Assembly (NCBI RefSeq): GCF_947242115.1
Contig: NC_074712.1
Location: 42,370,838-42,434,837 of the forward strand
Length of the DNA: 64,000 nt
DNA from: Biomphalaria glabrata
Taxonomy: Eukaryota; Mollusca; Gastropoda; Planorbidae
Reading direction: 5' to 3'
Part shown: positions 36,024 through 46,927 of the stretch, in pieces
How the letters are laid out: each line of letters starts with the position of its first letter
Position numbering within the stretch: the first letter of the stretch is position 1
The notes under the pieces: generated by a model
The model's input: only the letters and a program-made list of their open reading frames with translations
Told to the model about the DNA's origin: nothing
Databases searched by the model: none
Made by a program: the position numbers and the translations under genes

Positions 36024-36180
36024 CCTTAAATATCCGCTGCACTTGTGCTTTAAAGAAAGACATTCTGTACACAATTAATAACAGCAGCCCCTTGCTACCA
36101 AATGTATCAATACCAATAATAACACTTTTGTCAGTATTCCATAATATAATTTTTGTATAGACTTCAAATGACGTCGCCAT
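36024..36180 (-). CDS. Possible upstream first exon of the ankyrin gene or separate small ORF
   Basis: A minus-strand ATG at 36180 in good context (tgaATGGCG) opens a 72-codon frame to 35,962. It begins MATSFEVYTKIILWN and includes GLLLLIVYRMSFFKAQVQ. A GTACTG donor-like site after IFK at 36,023 leaves one base. That is exactly the phase needed to join the open extension at 31,808, which begins with two bases of a codon. If joined, the ankyrin gene would start here with a hydrophobic segment. The donor is weak, so this is only a candidate; it may instead be an unrelated short ORF. Confidence 0.25.
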
Positions 36181-36289
36181 TCAAAACAAAACGTAAGGAA
36201 GTCACTCAATGTCTAGTTGTGTATGTGTGCTTGCGTAGCAATGCGTGTATGTGTGTTTGAAAAAAAAGTGTGCTACGAATACGTGTTCC

Positions 36290-36905
36290 TCCTGGTCATT
36301 AGACCACAACTAGGACAAGCTATCCCGACACGACCAACATACATTTCTGTCGACTCAGAACCGGGCACAACAGAAGGAGACAACACATGTTCCGGAAGCT
36401 AAAAATTAGGACTAGTGAGATTATCCTTAGTGGAAAGTCACCAGAGAAAGTTTAGCATGTCCTTTATAGCTACATACTCTATCGAGAGGCCGTACAAGAC
36501 ACTGGCCCCAATACCCTCCTATAGAAAAACTATATGAAGAGCTGCCTGTCTTGAAACTGCGTAGTTCATTTCAGCTATAGGAATACTCGTCTGAACATTT
36601 CATTTTAGCTATAGGAATACTCGTCTGAACAGTTCATTTCAGCTATAGTAATACTCGTCAGAACAGCTCATTTCAGCTATAGGATTACTCGTCTGAACAT
36701 TTCATTTCAGCTTTAGGATTACTTATCTGAACAGTTCATTTCAGCTATAGGATTACTCGTCTGAACAGTTCATTTCAGCTATAGTAATACTCGTCTGAAC
36801 AGTTTATTTCAGCTAAGGAATAGGCCTACTCGTCTGAACAGTTCATTTCAGCTATAGTAATACTCGTCTGAACTGTCCAACATAAAAAATGGGAAGGAAG
36901 AAGAA
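36290..36905 (+). pseudogene. I-type LINE 3' end relic with expanded tail
   Basis: Sequence from about 36,320 matches the LINE copy at 54,060-54,395: agctatcccgacacgacc, cacatgttccggaagc, agacactggccccaa, ctatatgaagagctgcc. The finger region is frame-broken. Near the protein end a 34-bp segment has expanded into nine tandem units (36,563-36,873). The original 3' tail (caacataaaaaatggg, gaagaagaagacgaag) then resumes. Confidence 0.75.
36563..36873. repeat. 34-bp minisatellite derived from LINE 3' end, 9 units
   Basis: Nine units of agttcatttcagctatag plus gaatactcgtctgaac. One unit is 39 bp through an internal insertion. The unit corresponds to a single-copy segment of the related LINE at about 54,316-54,346, where it encodes the last residues before the stop. 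Confidence 0.9.
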
Positions 36906-37530
36906 GACGAAGAAAAATATCCCAGTGGCTACATAGGCCTACTAATTTAAAGTGGATTATTTTTTAAAAAAGACAAGGGTCAAGGTTGGTGTGGTTGGGG
37001 CGGGGAGGGAAGGTCAACAATCTCAACGTTCAGAGAAATATCCTGACCCATATGATTCAGACGGTAAAACGAAATTTGATCCTTGTACAGATCTATGGCT
37101 AGCCGATAGTAAATATTGTCATGCCGACTCTTATTATAGTTCAATCTACATATTATTGTGAATATACACCTAACCAGTAAGGGCATATTTGTTATCTGTT
37201 TGTTCTTCTCATCCAGAAAAAAATGATTTAGGAATCAATCAGCTCATTCATTTCTTCATTTCAACATTAATATACCGCTCAACCTCCCAATAACTTTCTT
37301 GACAGTAACTAGACCTATATGTCCCTTTTTAGAGTTGTGAAACGCTTTTGAGGTATCTCTTAAAATCTCTTTTGAAAACAGTAACTAGCCTATTAGTTCA
37401 GCGACTAGCTAATTTAATCAATAGGGGGCCTACTTTATTTAATTTTTTGCAGTAATAAAATGTTGTTTTTTTTCCTTTCTAGTTCCCGAAATCCTAATCT
37501 GCCACGTTATTCCTTTATAGAAATCTTCCC
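36906..37530. other. Intergenic, no gene seen
   Basis: No recognised element; short open frames at 36,952-37,186 lie on both strands without support. Confidence 0.4.
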
Positions 37531-37534
37531 ATCA

Positions 37535-37880
37535 CCTTCCCAACACTGCCAGGGGAGTCTGGCAGCACATGCGTCGCCCAAATCGAGAGGACCCGTGGTG
37601 GAGGCTAAAAAGGTCGGAACAAACAACAATAGCGCAGTGGCGTACGGGACACTGCCCCATAGGTGCGTACTTCGCCCGGTTCCTGCCAAATTTTGATGCC
37701 CGTTGCCGACACTGCGGGGAATCAGAAGAGACGGTGGCGCACGTCTTGCTAGAGTGTCCGCAGCTCCGCGAGCTGCCTGAAGACGTATCCAGTGGTTCAC
37801 TATGTTTGTATGGAAGCTATGAGGCACTACGCCAAACAGCAGAGTTCCTTACCAGGGCACTACGGGAGACCTAGGTCTCC
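37535..37880 (+). pseudogene. LINE C-terminus relic with CCHC-like finger
   Basis: The + frame from 37,569 reads MRRPNREDPWWRLKRSEQTT, IAQWRTGHCPIGAYFARF, CRHCGESEETVAHVLLECP and ends RALRET. C-x2-C...H...C arrays after an AQWRTGHCP motif mark the C-terminal end of I/R1/Jockey-type LINE proteins. About 100 residues remain open, so this fragment is younger than the others. It is 5'-truncated near 37,535. The same family recurs at 58,135. Confidence 0.8.
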
Positions 37881-40800
37881 CTGCCTTGTCACCAATTGGA
37901 GTTCATCTCTCTCATCACCTTCAGCGTACCCCTCCTTCTTCTTTCAAAACTTTTTCCAGCAACAATTTAAATGTGTCGTCCCTAGTTCATGTCCTGGTAA
38001 TCATCGAATTTGTGAACCTATTCTTTGAGCATCTTTCTTGTTAATATTATTCGATACAAGAAAGACTTGGTAAACTTTTTTAAATAACCGTCTATTATAG
38101 GCCTATTCATCTTGGAATCAAACGTTTTCAGAACGAAGTCTCACAAATTTCGGAAGACCACGCCACCCGCTCCATTATAACTGCGTCAAGTCGTTGCGAA
38201 GGGGAGTCTTCTGTCCGTTAAGATAAGAACCGAAAGGTACAAAAATTCCTTTGTTCCTAACTCTGTCTGAATGTATCAGCGTTACTCGTTAACTAGGGAA
38301 CGTTTAAAAGATCAAGACTTCTGTGTGTAGCCACTCAATAAACTTTTCTGTGTGTTGTGTTTATTCTCTTTTGTATTGTGTTGTTGTTTTTAATCGAGAA
38401 AAAAAAAGAGCCCTTTTAATCACAACAAATTTCCAATAAGGATCACTAAAGACGTCTTAGTCTTGACTGCAAGGGACACTGTTCACGTAATATATCATTC
38501 TGCATTATAGTTGCAGGCGAAATATTAGCTCGAAAGTTTCGGATTGAATGGTAAAAATAAAAAAACGACAGAAACTTAAAACATTAACACTCTAAAGAGT
38601 CAGAGCTTGAAAATATGAACACATTTCAAAACATAGAAAGCATGAAACTTGGTCTCAAAAGACAAGAATTGCACCTTTAATTTGTCAATAACTTTAGATA
38701 AAACTTGTTAAAAATGTTTTTTGTACTTTTTCTTTCATACAACGTTGATGCTATTCTAACAACTGCGGTTCAGCTAAGTCGGTTAGTTACCATACCTAAG
38801 AAGATTACAGAATCTTTGCTGATAAAAATATAGATTAAATTACAGACACTTTTACAGCTATAGCCTGGGCCTCGAGAGCCTTTTAAACTAAACATATAAC
38901 ATACATTCTTGTTTTGGTCGATTAGTCAAGTAGTATCTATACACTGAAGGCCTACCTCTATTTATAGAGACTAATCGCTACAGGAGAAAAAAAAGGTGGA
39001 AAGGAATCAAAGAAGAGGGGGGAATGTCTAAGAAGTATTGTATTTTACAAAGCATGGACTCCTCATTATTAGCCTGATAGCGTATTTAGCCTACAATGCC
39101 TATTTCACAAAGCTCAGAAATAGTATTATCATGCTGGCTTAATAGTTACCTAAAAACAATATATAAAAAATCCTCCCTAACAATAAACACACCAGCACAA
39201 ACACATTGTAAAAAAAAATAATATAACACAGGGCTATCAATAAACCATGATAGGTGCACAATAATTAGCTGTAGGCCTACTGTAGATCCGTGCAGGCTAC
39301 ATGTGAAGTACATGTCGAAATGTTGTTAGGTCGTAGGCCTGTATTTGATTTCAGCAATCTTGAATTTTTTAAAGTGTTCAACTTATGAGATCGCGCTTAT
39401 TGTCGTATATACGCCCCTCAATCATAGAATTAGTACTACATGTTTAAAAAGGGCTATTTATTTAACATAACAGAAATATTTTTTTTATATACATATAGGC
39501 CTATTTTCATAACCCAATAGTTTTTAATAGCCTACTTGCAAATAAAAAAAAACAAGGTTACAAAGACAGTTTGTGTGGAGACACAAACTCAAAATCGGTC
39601 CCCGAAGTGGTCCACCCAGGTAGGTAAAAAGGCAGGTTTCAATATTTTCAGAAAGAACATCAGAATGAAAGTCTATTACATATGACAGAGAAGAATGGAG
39701 AAAGAAGGTTGACGGATCTTGTGTGGTGCCCCAGCGGTCCACAGACCAAGGGATAGGTGAAAGTGAAGGTGGAGTCTAACATGAACCTGGCCTAACTGAT
39801 GTCATGTAATGATTATCTAATTGATCTAATTGTTTTGTAAAGGGTCATTCTGTTCTTCAAAGAGGCAAGGAAAAAAAAAACATTTCGTAAAAAAAAAATT
39901 CCTTTAGATAATTAAGTAAACATGTTGTTTTTTTGTAAATGTAGTAGTTAATATGACAGAACTTACTAAACTTAGCAATACAATAGTAAAAAAAAAAAAA
40001 ACAATGTTTCAAAAAATCTAAAACCGTTAGCATAAAGGTGTTGTAAGTATGGTAAACATTCTTCTTCCTTACTAACTAACTAGCCTCCCGTGTTTCCTAC
40101 TATTAGGCCTAATAGTGAATAGTTGTAAAAATGGTGTATTTTTATGAAAAAAAAAAAAAAACTGCTTGCATTGTTGATTTTAATAATTATTTTTTTCGTT
40201 TTCAGAAAAGAAAAAAATAGCCGTTGCATCAGAACTTTGAATGGTCTTAAATATCATGATGTCGGATTTACAAAATCTTTTCCAGTTTACGAGATCTAAA
40301 CGTGGCGGACGGACGGACTGACAGACAAACCACACAAAACTAATAGCGTCTATTCCCCTTTCGGGGGCCGCTAAAAATAAATGGCGGCTTTAGAAAAAAA
40401 AAGTTACGTGGTATTTCTGCTAACCCTGCTTTCCAAACACGCTATAAACACCTTAAAGACTAGATCGTTATAAGCACAAAATATCCCTATTCGTGTTCTA
40501 GAACAATATAAGGTCGGAGTAACAATAGTTGTGATTACGGTTTGGGCACATATGGAAGCCTATTTTATTCAGGGCAAGTCGTGCCCATTAAACCTTCATG
40601 AATTATTGGCCGCCTATCCAAATTGAAATATGTCAATATTGAATTAATTAGTGTGTGTTACATGAGATAGAGATATTACATCTTATACTTTGGCAGAGAC
40701 GCACTACTGAACGCGCAATTGTGACGACATTAATTCAAAGCGAGACTGTAGATTAATTATAGGTAGACAGTTGAGGCTAGGCTTTCATAGGAGCAACATC

Positions 40801-41140
40801 TTTGTTATAGTGACTGAGACTAGACTGTTCCCTTTCTGAAATAAACATTCCTATTTGATACTACACCTGCTGATTTACTTTATTGTAAATGTCTTGATTT
40901 GTAAGTCTGTTACTACGAACTTAAGAGTAATACTACGCGTTCCGAAACACGCAATCAATCTTCTGATCAGTACAAACTCTACAGATTCAGATTAGGCACC
41001 TTACACTCTAATACCGTGTGTTTATTTCCCATTCTTACTGGAACTCTATATATCAATCATGCATGTACCTATTTTCAATTTTATACTTAGCGACGATCAA
41101 TGGGTATTAAGAGCTAAATTGAGATCGTGCGAGTACATGC
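37881..41140. other. Long intergenic stretch, no gene seen
   Basis: About 3.2 kb of AT-rich sequence with poly-A runs. Near 40,305-40,375 lies ggacggacggactgacagac followed by cccctttcgggggccgctaa, a motif pair of a dispersed repeat. Nothing else was recognised. Confidence 0.4.
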
Positions 41141-41142
41141 TC

Positions 41143-41153
41143 CCCCCCCCCCC
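41143..41153. repeat. Poly-C run
   Basis: About eleven consecutive cytosines next to the GC-rich minisatellite; a likely site of length variation. Confidence 0.8.
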
Positions 41154-41214
41154 ATGGGGCTACCTGGTCGTGTATTATGAGTTAAAGAATTGTCTTCACT
41201 AAGCTCCCGATCTC

Positions 41215-42118
41215 GAACCCTGCCACATCCCCTGCCATGATCCCCTTTCTGCCATTCCCTGCCATGATCCCCTGGCTGCCATCCCCTGCCATGATCCCCT
41301 GGCTGCCATCCCCTGCCATGATCCCCTGGCTGCCATCCCCTGCCATGATCCCCTGCCATGATCCCCTGCCATGATTCCCTGGCTGCCATCCCCTGCCATG
41401 ATCCCCTGGCTGCCATCCCCTGCCATGATCCGCTGGCTACCATCCCCTTCCAAGATCCCCTGGCTGCCATCCTCTGCCATGATCCCCTGCCATGATCCCC
41501 TGGCTGCCATCCCCTGCCATGATCCCCTGGCTGCCATCCCCTGCCATGATCCCCTGGCTGCCATCCCCTGCCATGATCCCCTGGCTGCCATCCCCTGCCA
41601 TGATCCCCTGGCTGCCATCCCCTGCCATGATCCTCTGGCTGCCATCCCCTGCCAAGATCCCCTGGCTGCCATCATCTGCCATGATCCCCTGCCATGATCC
41701 CCTGGCTGCCATCCCCTGCCATGATCCCCTGGCTGCCATCCCCTGCCATGATCCTCTGGCTGCCATCCCCTGCCATGATCCTCTGGCTGCCATCCCCTGC
41801 CAAGATCCCCTGGCTGCCATCCTCTGCCATGATCCCCTGCCATGATCCCCTGGCTGCCATCCCCTGCCATGATCCCCTGGCTGCCATCCCCTGCCATGAT
41901 CCGCTGGCTACCATCCCCTTCCAAGATCCCCTGGCTGCCATCCTCTGCCATAATCCCCTGCCATGATCCCCTGGCTGCCATCCCCTGCCATGATCCCCTG
42001 GCTGCCATCCCCTGCCATGATCCCCTGGCTGCCATCCCCTGCCATGATCCTCTGGCTGCCATCCCCTGCCATGATCCCCTGGCTGCCATCCCCTGCCATG
42101 ATCCCCTGGCTGCCATCC
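41215..42118. repeat. 27-bp GC-rich minisatellite (~0.9 kb)
   Basis: About thirty units of ctgccatcccctgccatgat plus cccctgg, interrupted at intervals by an extra ccatgatcccctg (13 bp). A distinctive variant block (gatccgctggctacc, then cttccaagatcc) occurs at 41,427 and again at 41,898, indicating a longer period of 471 bp. Five of the six frames lack stops, which yields overlapping ORFs of up to 305 codons on both strands with nine-residue repeats (MAARGSWQG on minus, MIPWLPSPA on plus). There is no start context, splice signal or unique sequence to support a protein. Confidence 0.93.
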
Positions 42119-43400
42119 TGCAGGAGGTTAAGGCCTGGATGTTTTATAGGCCTAATAGTCTTTATCGTTTAAGTAACGTTTGAAAATATTAAACAAAACA
42201 TACCATCCAGTTTTACCTAACTAAATGTTAGTTTAGGCCTACATGTAGACTACATTTTGAAAAATATAACACATAACATCAGAGCAAGAACTTATAAAAA
42301 ACGTCTTAATCAAGCCTGCTGATAATAAAAGCAATTTGAAAATTCACTTCTTGTTTTTACAGCTGATTTTGCACCGGATATAGGCAAAGTAAACATAATT
42401 ATGCAATACATAGCCCAATATGTATAGATCTAGTGTCGGGCAGAGAAATCTATTTGGGTTTAGGACATACACCTGGCCAATATATTATATTTATTTTGGT
42501 TTAACTCTAGTAACAATGAGATTTCAATAGTCTCTTTGCCTATTCTTAAATTTAAAGTTAAAAAAAAACTTCATACATAGCTCCTACTGTACAATAATTT
42601 TAAGTCTACCTAAATTTCTTTAAAATCAATAGGAAAAAAAGAAAACAAAACTTAGAAAATATAGAGAGCAAGTGTGTGCATTACCTGTGATTAGCGTAGA
42701 CACATTAACGATTGCCACTACTGCCAGTCAATTGGATTCAGTAACTAGATTCTATGTCTCAATGCTTGAATGAGTGCATTACATTTCAACTTCTGGTGAC
42801 AAGACCAAACAATAGCAGTGATTGGCAAGGCGCGGCTCCACAGTGCTAAAGTCGTTAAATGTCTGGGTACAATGATTCTCAGCATATTCACAGTGTTGCC
42901 TAGTCTGTAATTACCAGATAACTAGACTAATCACGTTTGAAACAATATTGAAAAAAAAAAAGATATTCCTAACAGGCATTCAGGTTTGTTGTTGTTTTTT
43001 TTTGCCCAAGGAAAAAAAGAGACAATTTACTGTAGCAAAGCTTTCGCGATAATGTATTCAACTGTATTCTCTTCCACTTTATGGACCAAAAAAGAATGCT
43101 ATTATTATTGTGGGTAACAAAGGACTTTTATCTGATCATTGAGAATGAAGGTTCAAGAAGCATACTTTATGACGCACTTATAATGGGCTAACAAAACAAT
43201 AAAAATTGTATAGCCTAAACTGCCCTAAACTTAGATCTAGATTCTGTTTTAAATTAGACCAAATCACGGGAGAGGATACTTAAAAATAGACGTAGCGTTT
43301 GTATATCTTATAAATTGTTATTTATTTAATAAATGAAAATTCTTTTTCAACGAGAAAACTTGTGAAAATTTTTAGATGTAGGCTTACTCATTTTTTATTT
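42119..43400. other. Intergenic, no gene seen
   Basis: AT-rich; nothing recognised. Confidence 0.4.
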
Positions 43401-43414
43401 TATTTTTTTTTTAG

Positions 43415-44010
43415 TAAGCGCTTTGTGTTTTTACAAAGCTTTAAGCTTATATCAACTCACTCTGTCTGCTGGTTTTCCTGTCTGATTCAAAGACAATTAT
43501 ATTTTCTAATGTGTATTACTTTTTCCGAAGCTTTTATCAACTCACTCTGTCTGTCTGTTTGTCTGGTAAAAAAAAATTGTACCCATTATTTCTCCCACAC
43601 ACAATCTCGTATCGAGCTGAAATTTCGCACAATTATTTCTTGTTCAGGCGCTTGTTCCAGGTCTTTTCTTTTTATAGCCTCAATCGGGTTTTATCCCAAC
43701 TATCCGTATTTTTTGTGCAGAATTTTTTTTCTCTATCAGGCACAATTAAAATTATAGCAAAATAATGTCAGTTTAATTTAAAAAGAGAACTGAAAAATGC
43801 TAAAGATATATAAGGAAAAGGGTACTCCGGCACAATTTATAATTCTAGTTTTAAACCAAAGTAATGAAACGCATAAACGCAACAAAGCCAATTAACTATT
43901 GGTAATTAATTATTTTGTTTCGTGTCAAACAACGTAAAGAAATTGTACTTGACAGATGTGGTGGTATAAGTTGAATTAGCCCCCTTTATACTTTGTAAAA
44001 CACCGCTTTA
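43415..44010 (-). repeat. Dispersed gastropod-type repeat, copy 1
   Basis: Contains actcactctgtctgtctg, tggtaaaaaaaaattgtac, ttatttctcccacac, gctgaaatttcgcac and, further on, aaattgtacttgacag plus gaattagccccctt. The same blocks in reverse complement occur at 49,050-49,290 and 61,305-61,560. The near-duplicate phrase ttatatcaactcactctg (43,448) and tttatcaactcactctg (43,533) shows a local duplication at one end. Non-coding; family not named. Confidence 0.7.
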
Positions 44011-44057
44011 AAATTTAAAGCTAACAAAAGTTAACTATAAAACCTCTAATTTCATAA

Positions 44058-44300
44058 GCACTTCGCTGGCACAGCGATTAGTGTCTTGGCTTGAGGAGGA
44101 TCGAAACTCGATTTCGAATACGATTTGTATAACTTTGTTTTTAAAAATGCATTTAAAAGGCCATCACAGTAGCATTAACAGAGATACCCCCTTTCTTTCC
44201 TACCCTCCACATACCGCATTTCCCAACTGATCCAGAAAAATGATAGGATTAGGATCATAGCGTATTGAAACCATAACGCATGAAATTGCGCTAAACAAAA
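44058..44300 (+). mobile_element. tRNA-derived SINE, diverged
   Basis: Head cgctggcacagcgattagtg and ttggcttgaggagg with a B-box-like gatttcgaatac. The body (cctaccctccacataccgc) and tail (atcatagcgtattgaaacc) are diverged forms of the 31.2-kb SINE tail. Confidence 0.6.
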
Positions 44301-44352
44301 ACAATTGGTAAAAAATATTTCTAATCGCACAGATTTATTATTGTTAGTCTAG

Positions 44353-44420
44353 AGCAGTGATGGGCAAACTTTTTAAAGAGCGGGCCAAAAACTAAAAGAA
44401 AAACATTTTGGCAGTGAATA
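44353..44420 (+). mobile_element. Possible hAT end fragment
   Basis: cagtgatgggcaaacttttt then gagcgggcc is the kind of terminal sequence seen in hAT-derived elements. No matching opposite end or target duplication was found. Confidence 0.35.
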
Positions 44421-44616
44421 ATATTTTTTAACTAGAAAAATACAGAAATTTTAGTATTTGATTTTACGATATTAAAATTAAACTGCCATGCATGAAAATA
44501 CAATTGTTTCAATAACAGTTCATCATAATTGGGTTAAGACATTTTGACATAGTTATTCAGTTATTCTTAAAATTGAACTGCGGTGTTAACCTATTGATCT
44601 TTTTCGGACACTGCTC

Positions 44617-45064
44617 TTTCTAAAAGTATCATTACTGAAAATAGCTGCTTTCTAAAAGTATCATTACTGGAAATAGCTGCTTTCTAAAAGTATCATTACT
44701 GGAAATAGCTGCTTTCTAAAAGTATCATTACTGAAAATAGCTGCTTTCTAAAAGTATCATTACTGGAAATAGCTGCTTTCTAAAAGTATCATTACTGGAA
44801 ATAGCTGCTTTCTAAAAGTATCATTACTGGAAATAGCTGCTTTCTAAAAGTATCATTACTGGAAATATCTGCTTTCTAAAAGTATCATCACTGGAAATAG
44901 CTGCTTTCTAAAAGTATCATTACTGGAAATAGCTGCTTTCTAAAAGTATCATTACTGGAAATAGCTGCTTTCTAAAAGTATCATTACTGGAAATAGCTGC
45001 TTTCTAAAAGTATCATTACACGAAATAGCTGCTTTCTAAAAGTATCATTACTGGAAATAGCTGC
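44617..45064. repeat. 32-bp minisatellite, 14 units
   Basis: Fourteen units of tttctaaaagtatcattact plus ggaaatagctgc, with rare single changes (actgaaa, tatctgc, atcatcac, acacgaaa). Very homogeneous, so recently expanded or homogenised. Confidence 0.95.
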
Positions 45065-46890
45065 TTTCATATTTATGAAGATGCAAACGTTGCACAAATT
45101 CTATGAGCATGAGATTTAAATTTTGGAAAACTGGATTTCCGAAGATTTTCTCCCCTCAATTTATCCTTGTGATTGGCGATAGTCATTTTCAACTAGCTGA
45201 ATTTGTTGTTTGAGACCTTAAATGTGATATCGTCAATACATTGTTTTTTCCTTGTACCTTAAAATGTAATTTTTTATGAGACAGAAGATCTGTGAAAAAT
45301 ATAAAATTCAAGACCGTGAGGAATCTTCAAATATTTTATATTCCGCATAGGCCTACCCATTTTATTACGTTTTTCAGTTCCCAAATTCTCTCGAAGACGA
45401 CTTGCACCGCACCACCGTTGCGTATGATTAAGCAATTAGAGTGTTCTGATTGCATAGAACTCTTGAAATTACGTGTTCGCCAGCGGGAATGATAGTACTT
45501 AAAAGCATTACTGTTACACTGAGGACTGGTTTTATATTCAGGACAAAGAGAATAGGTGTTCAACAAACTATTGGAATAATTAACTAGTAGGCCACCTTGT
45601 GAATTAATACTCAGAATGTGCGCAGTGTTCCGTTAAGGAAAAGGCTTGGGAAACACTAAATTAGACTATAGAAATTGTATAGTTATGTATTGTTGTTTTT
45701 TTTCAAACTTACTTAAAAGCGTTGGAAGCCAACGAAATGAAAAATAATTCTACCAATAGTGTCTTTTAATTCTTGTCAATTTAATATCTTGTTTGGTTTA
45801 TCTTTCTTGGTAAGTTTGTCAATGTTGATGATGTTGTGCTCTGTAAGAAGCATATATATACAACTTTGTAGCCTACAAGTTACATGGTCCTGGAAAGCTT
45901 CTGACTTGTTTTTTTATGCACTTAAATGCACACTATTCTTTTATAAGTGACAAAAGTGGTCATCATCAAACTACGATGGACGAAATATATATATATTTGC
46001 ATCGGATGTAGGCAAACATAATTATGCAATATATATATATATATATATCTTATGACTTTAGTGAAGTGAGTTGTGTTTTTGCTTATGCTGTGTTTTTTTA
46101 TTACATGCATTAATGTATAACATTTATTGTAGGCCTATAATATTACTGGGCTTCACTTCTACGCCATTCTGTTTCCAAAGCCTTAATTTTAAGTGTCAGA
46201 AATATAGTATTTTTATTAATATGAGTAGGTTATAGTTAGATAGGTAAACATTTTAAAGCTATATCTAGTTCCTAAACATTGAACACCACTGACAAAAACA
46301 ACAACTCAGCAACACCACTGCTTATCCTCCGCTATTAAATTGAGTCCACTTTGTCAAAAAAAAATTGAAAAAGCGCACCGCCACAAAGACGTTTCTCATG
46401 CAGGTGCAATCACTTAATCAGATGTCCGAACTCAATTATGTTGTCTAACTAGGTCAGAACTCGACGCCACACTTAATGTATCTGAATGATAAAACTCCAG
46501 CATCGGAGATCTGACCCTTAATGCACCTGTGGAATATTTGCTTCGTCTTTATCTCTCCCATGAGCTAAATGTGAACTGTAGTACCTCAACGACTCCCTTA
46601 TCTATGTTTTACATATTAGATCCAAAAAGTCCAATCATACGTTACGGATGACACAGACTCTGTCCCACATGACAACACATTGTGCAACTAAGAGAGTTGG
46701 GGTCAAAGTATTGGGAGCCCATATTTAAAACCCTCTTTAAAAGGATGCGCATTGAAACGCATTTGCTAAAACGGATGGGATAAAAACTTTTTTTTTAAGT
46801 TGCGAAACGGTACATAAGGATGAACTAATTAATGCAAGGAAAATAACTGGCAACACAAAATACATTTTAAACATAGTTAATATCTTTGAT
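45065..46890. other. Intergenic, no gene seen
   Basis: Short AT microsatellites near 45,985 and 46,030. The open frames at 45,292-45,566 lie on both strands and lack support. The segment near 45,620-45,655 (gtgttccgttaagg, cttgggaaacact) loosely resembles a transposon end. Confidence 0.4.
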
Positions 46891-46894
46891 TTCG

Positions 46895-46927
46895 AAACGC
46901 AACTCTTCTGTGATACATTTAAATAAC
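46895..46927 (+). promoter_or_regulatory. Putative TOP-like leader of eL42
   Basis: The short leader before the eL42 ATG contains a pyrimidine stretch (aactcttctgtg) about 25 bases upstream of the start. Vertebrate ribosomal protein mRNAs begin with a C and a 5' oligopyrimidine tract. Transcription start is not known here, so this is only suggestive. Confidence 0.3.

Noticed and set aside
41114-42183. Large repetitive ORFs (up to 305 codons) on both strands
   Set aside because: They are produced by a 27-bp array whose unit lacks stops in five frames; there is no unique sequence, start context or splice support.
44353-45660. Complete hAT element from cagtgatgggcaaac to gggaaacact
   Set aside because: The two ends pair at only about 13 of 20 positions and no target duplication was found.
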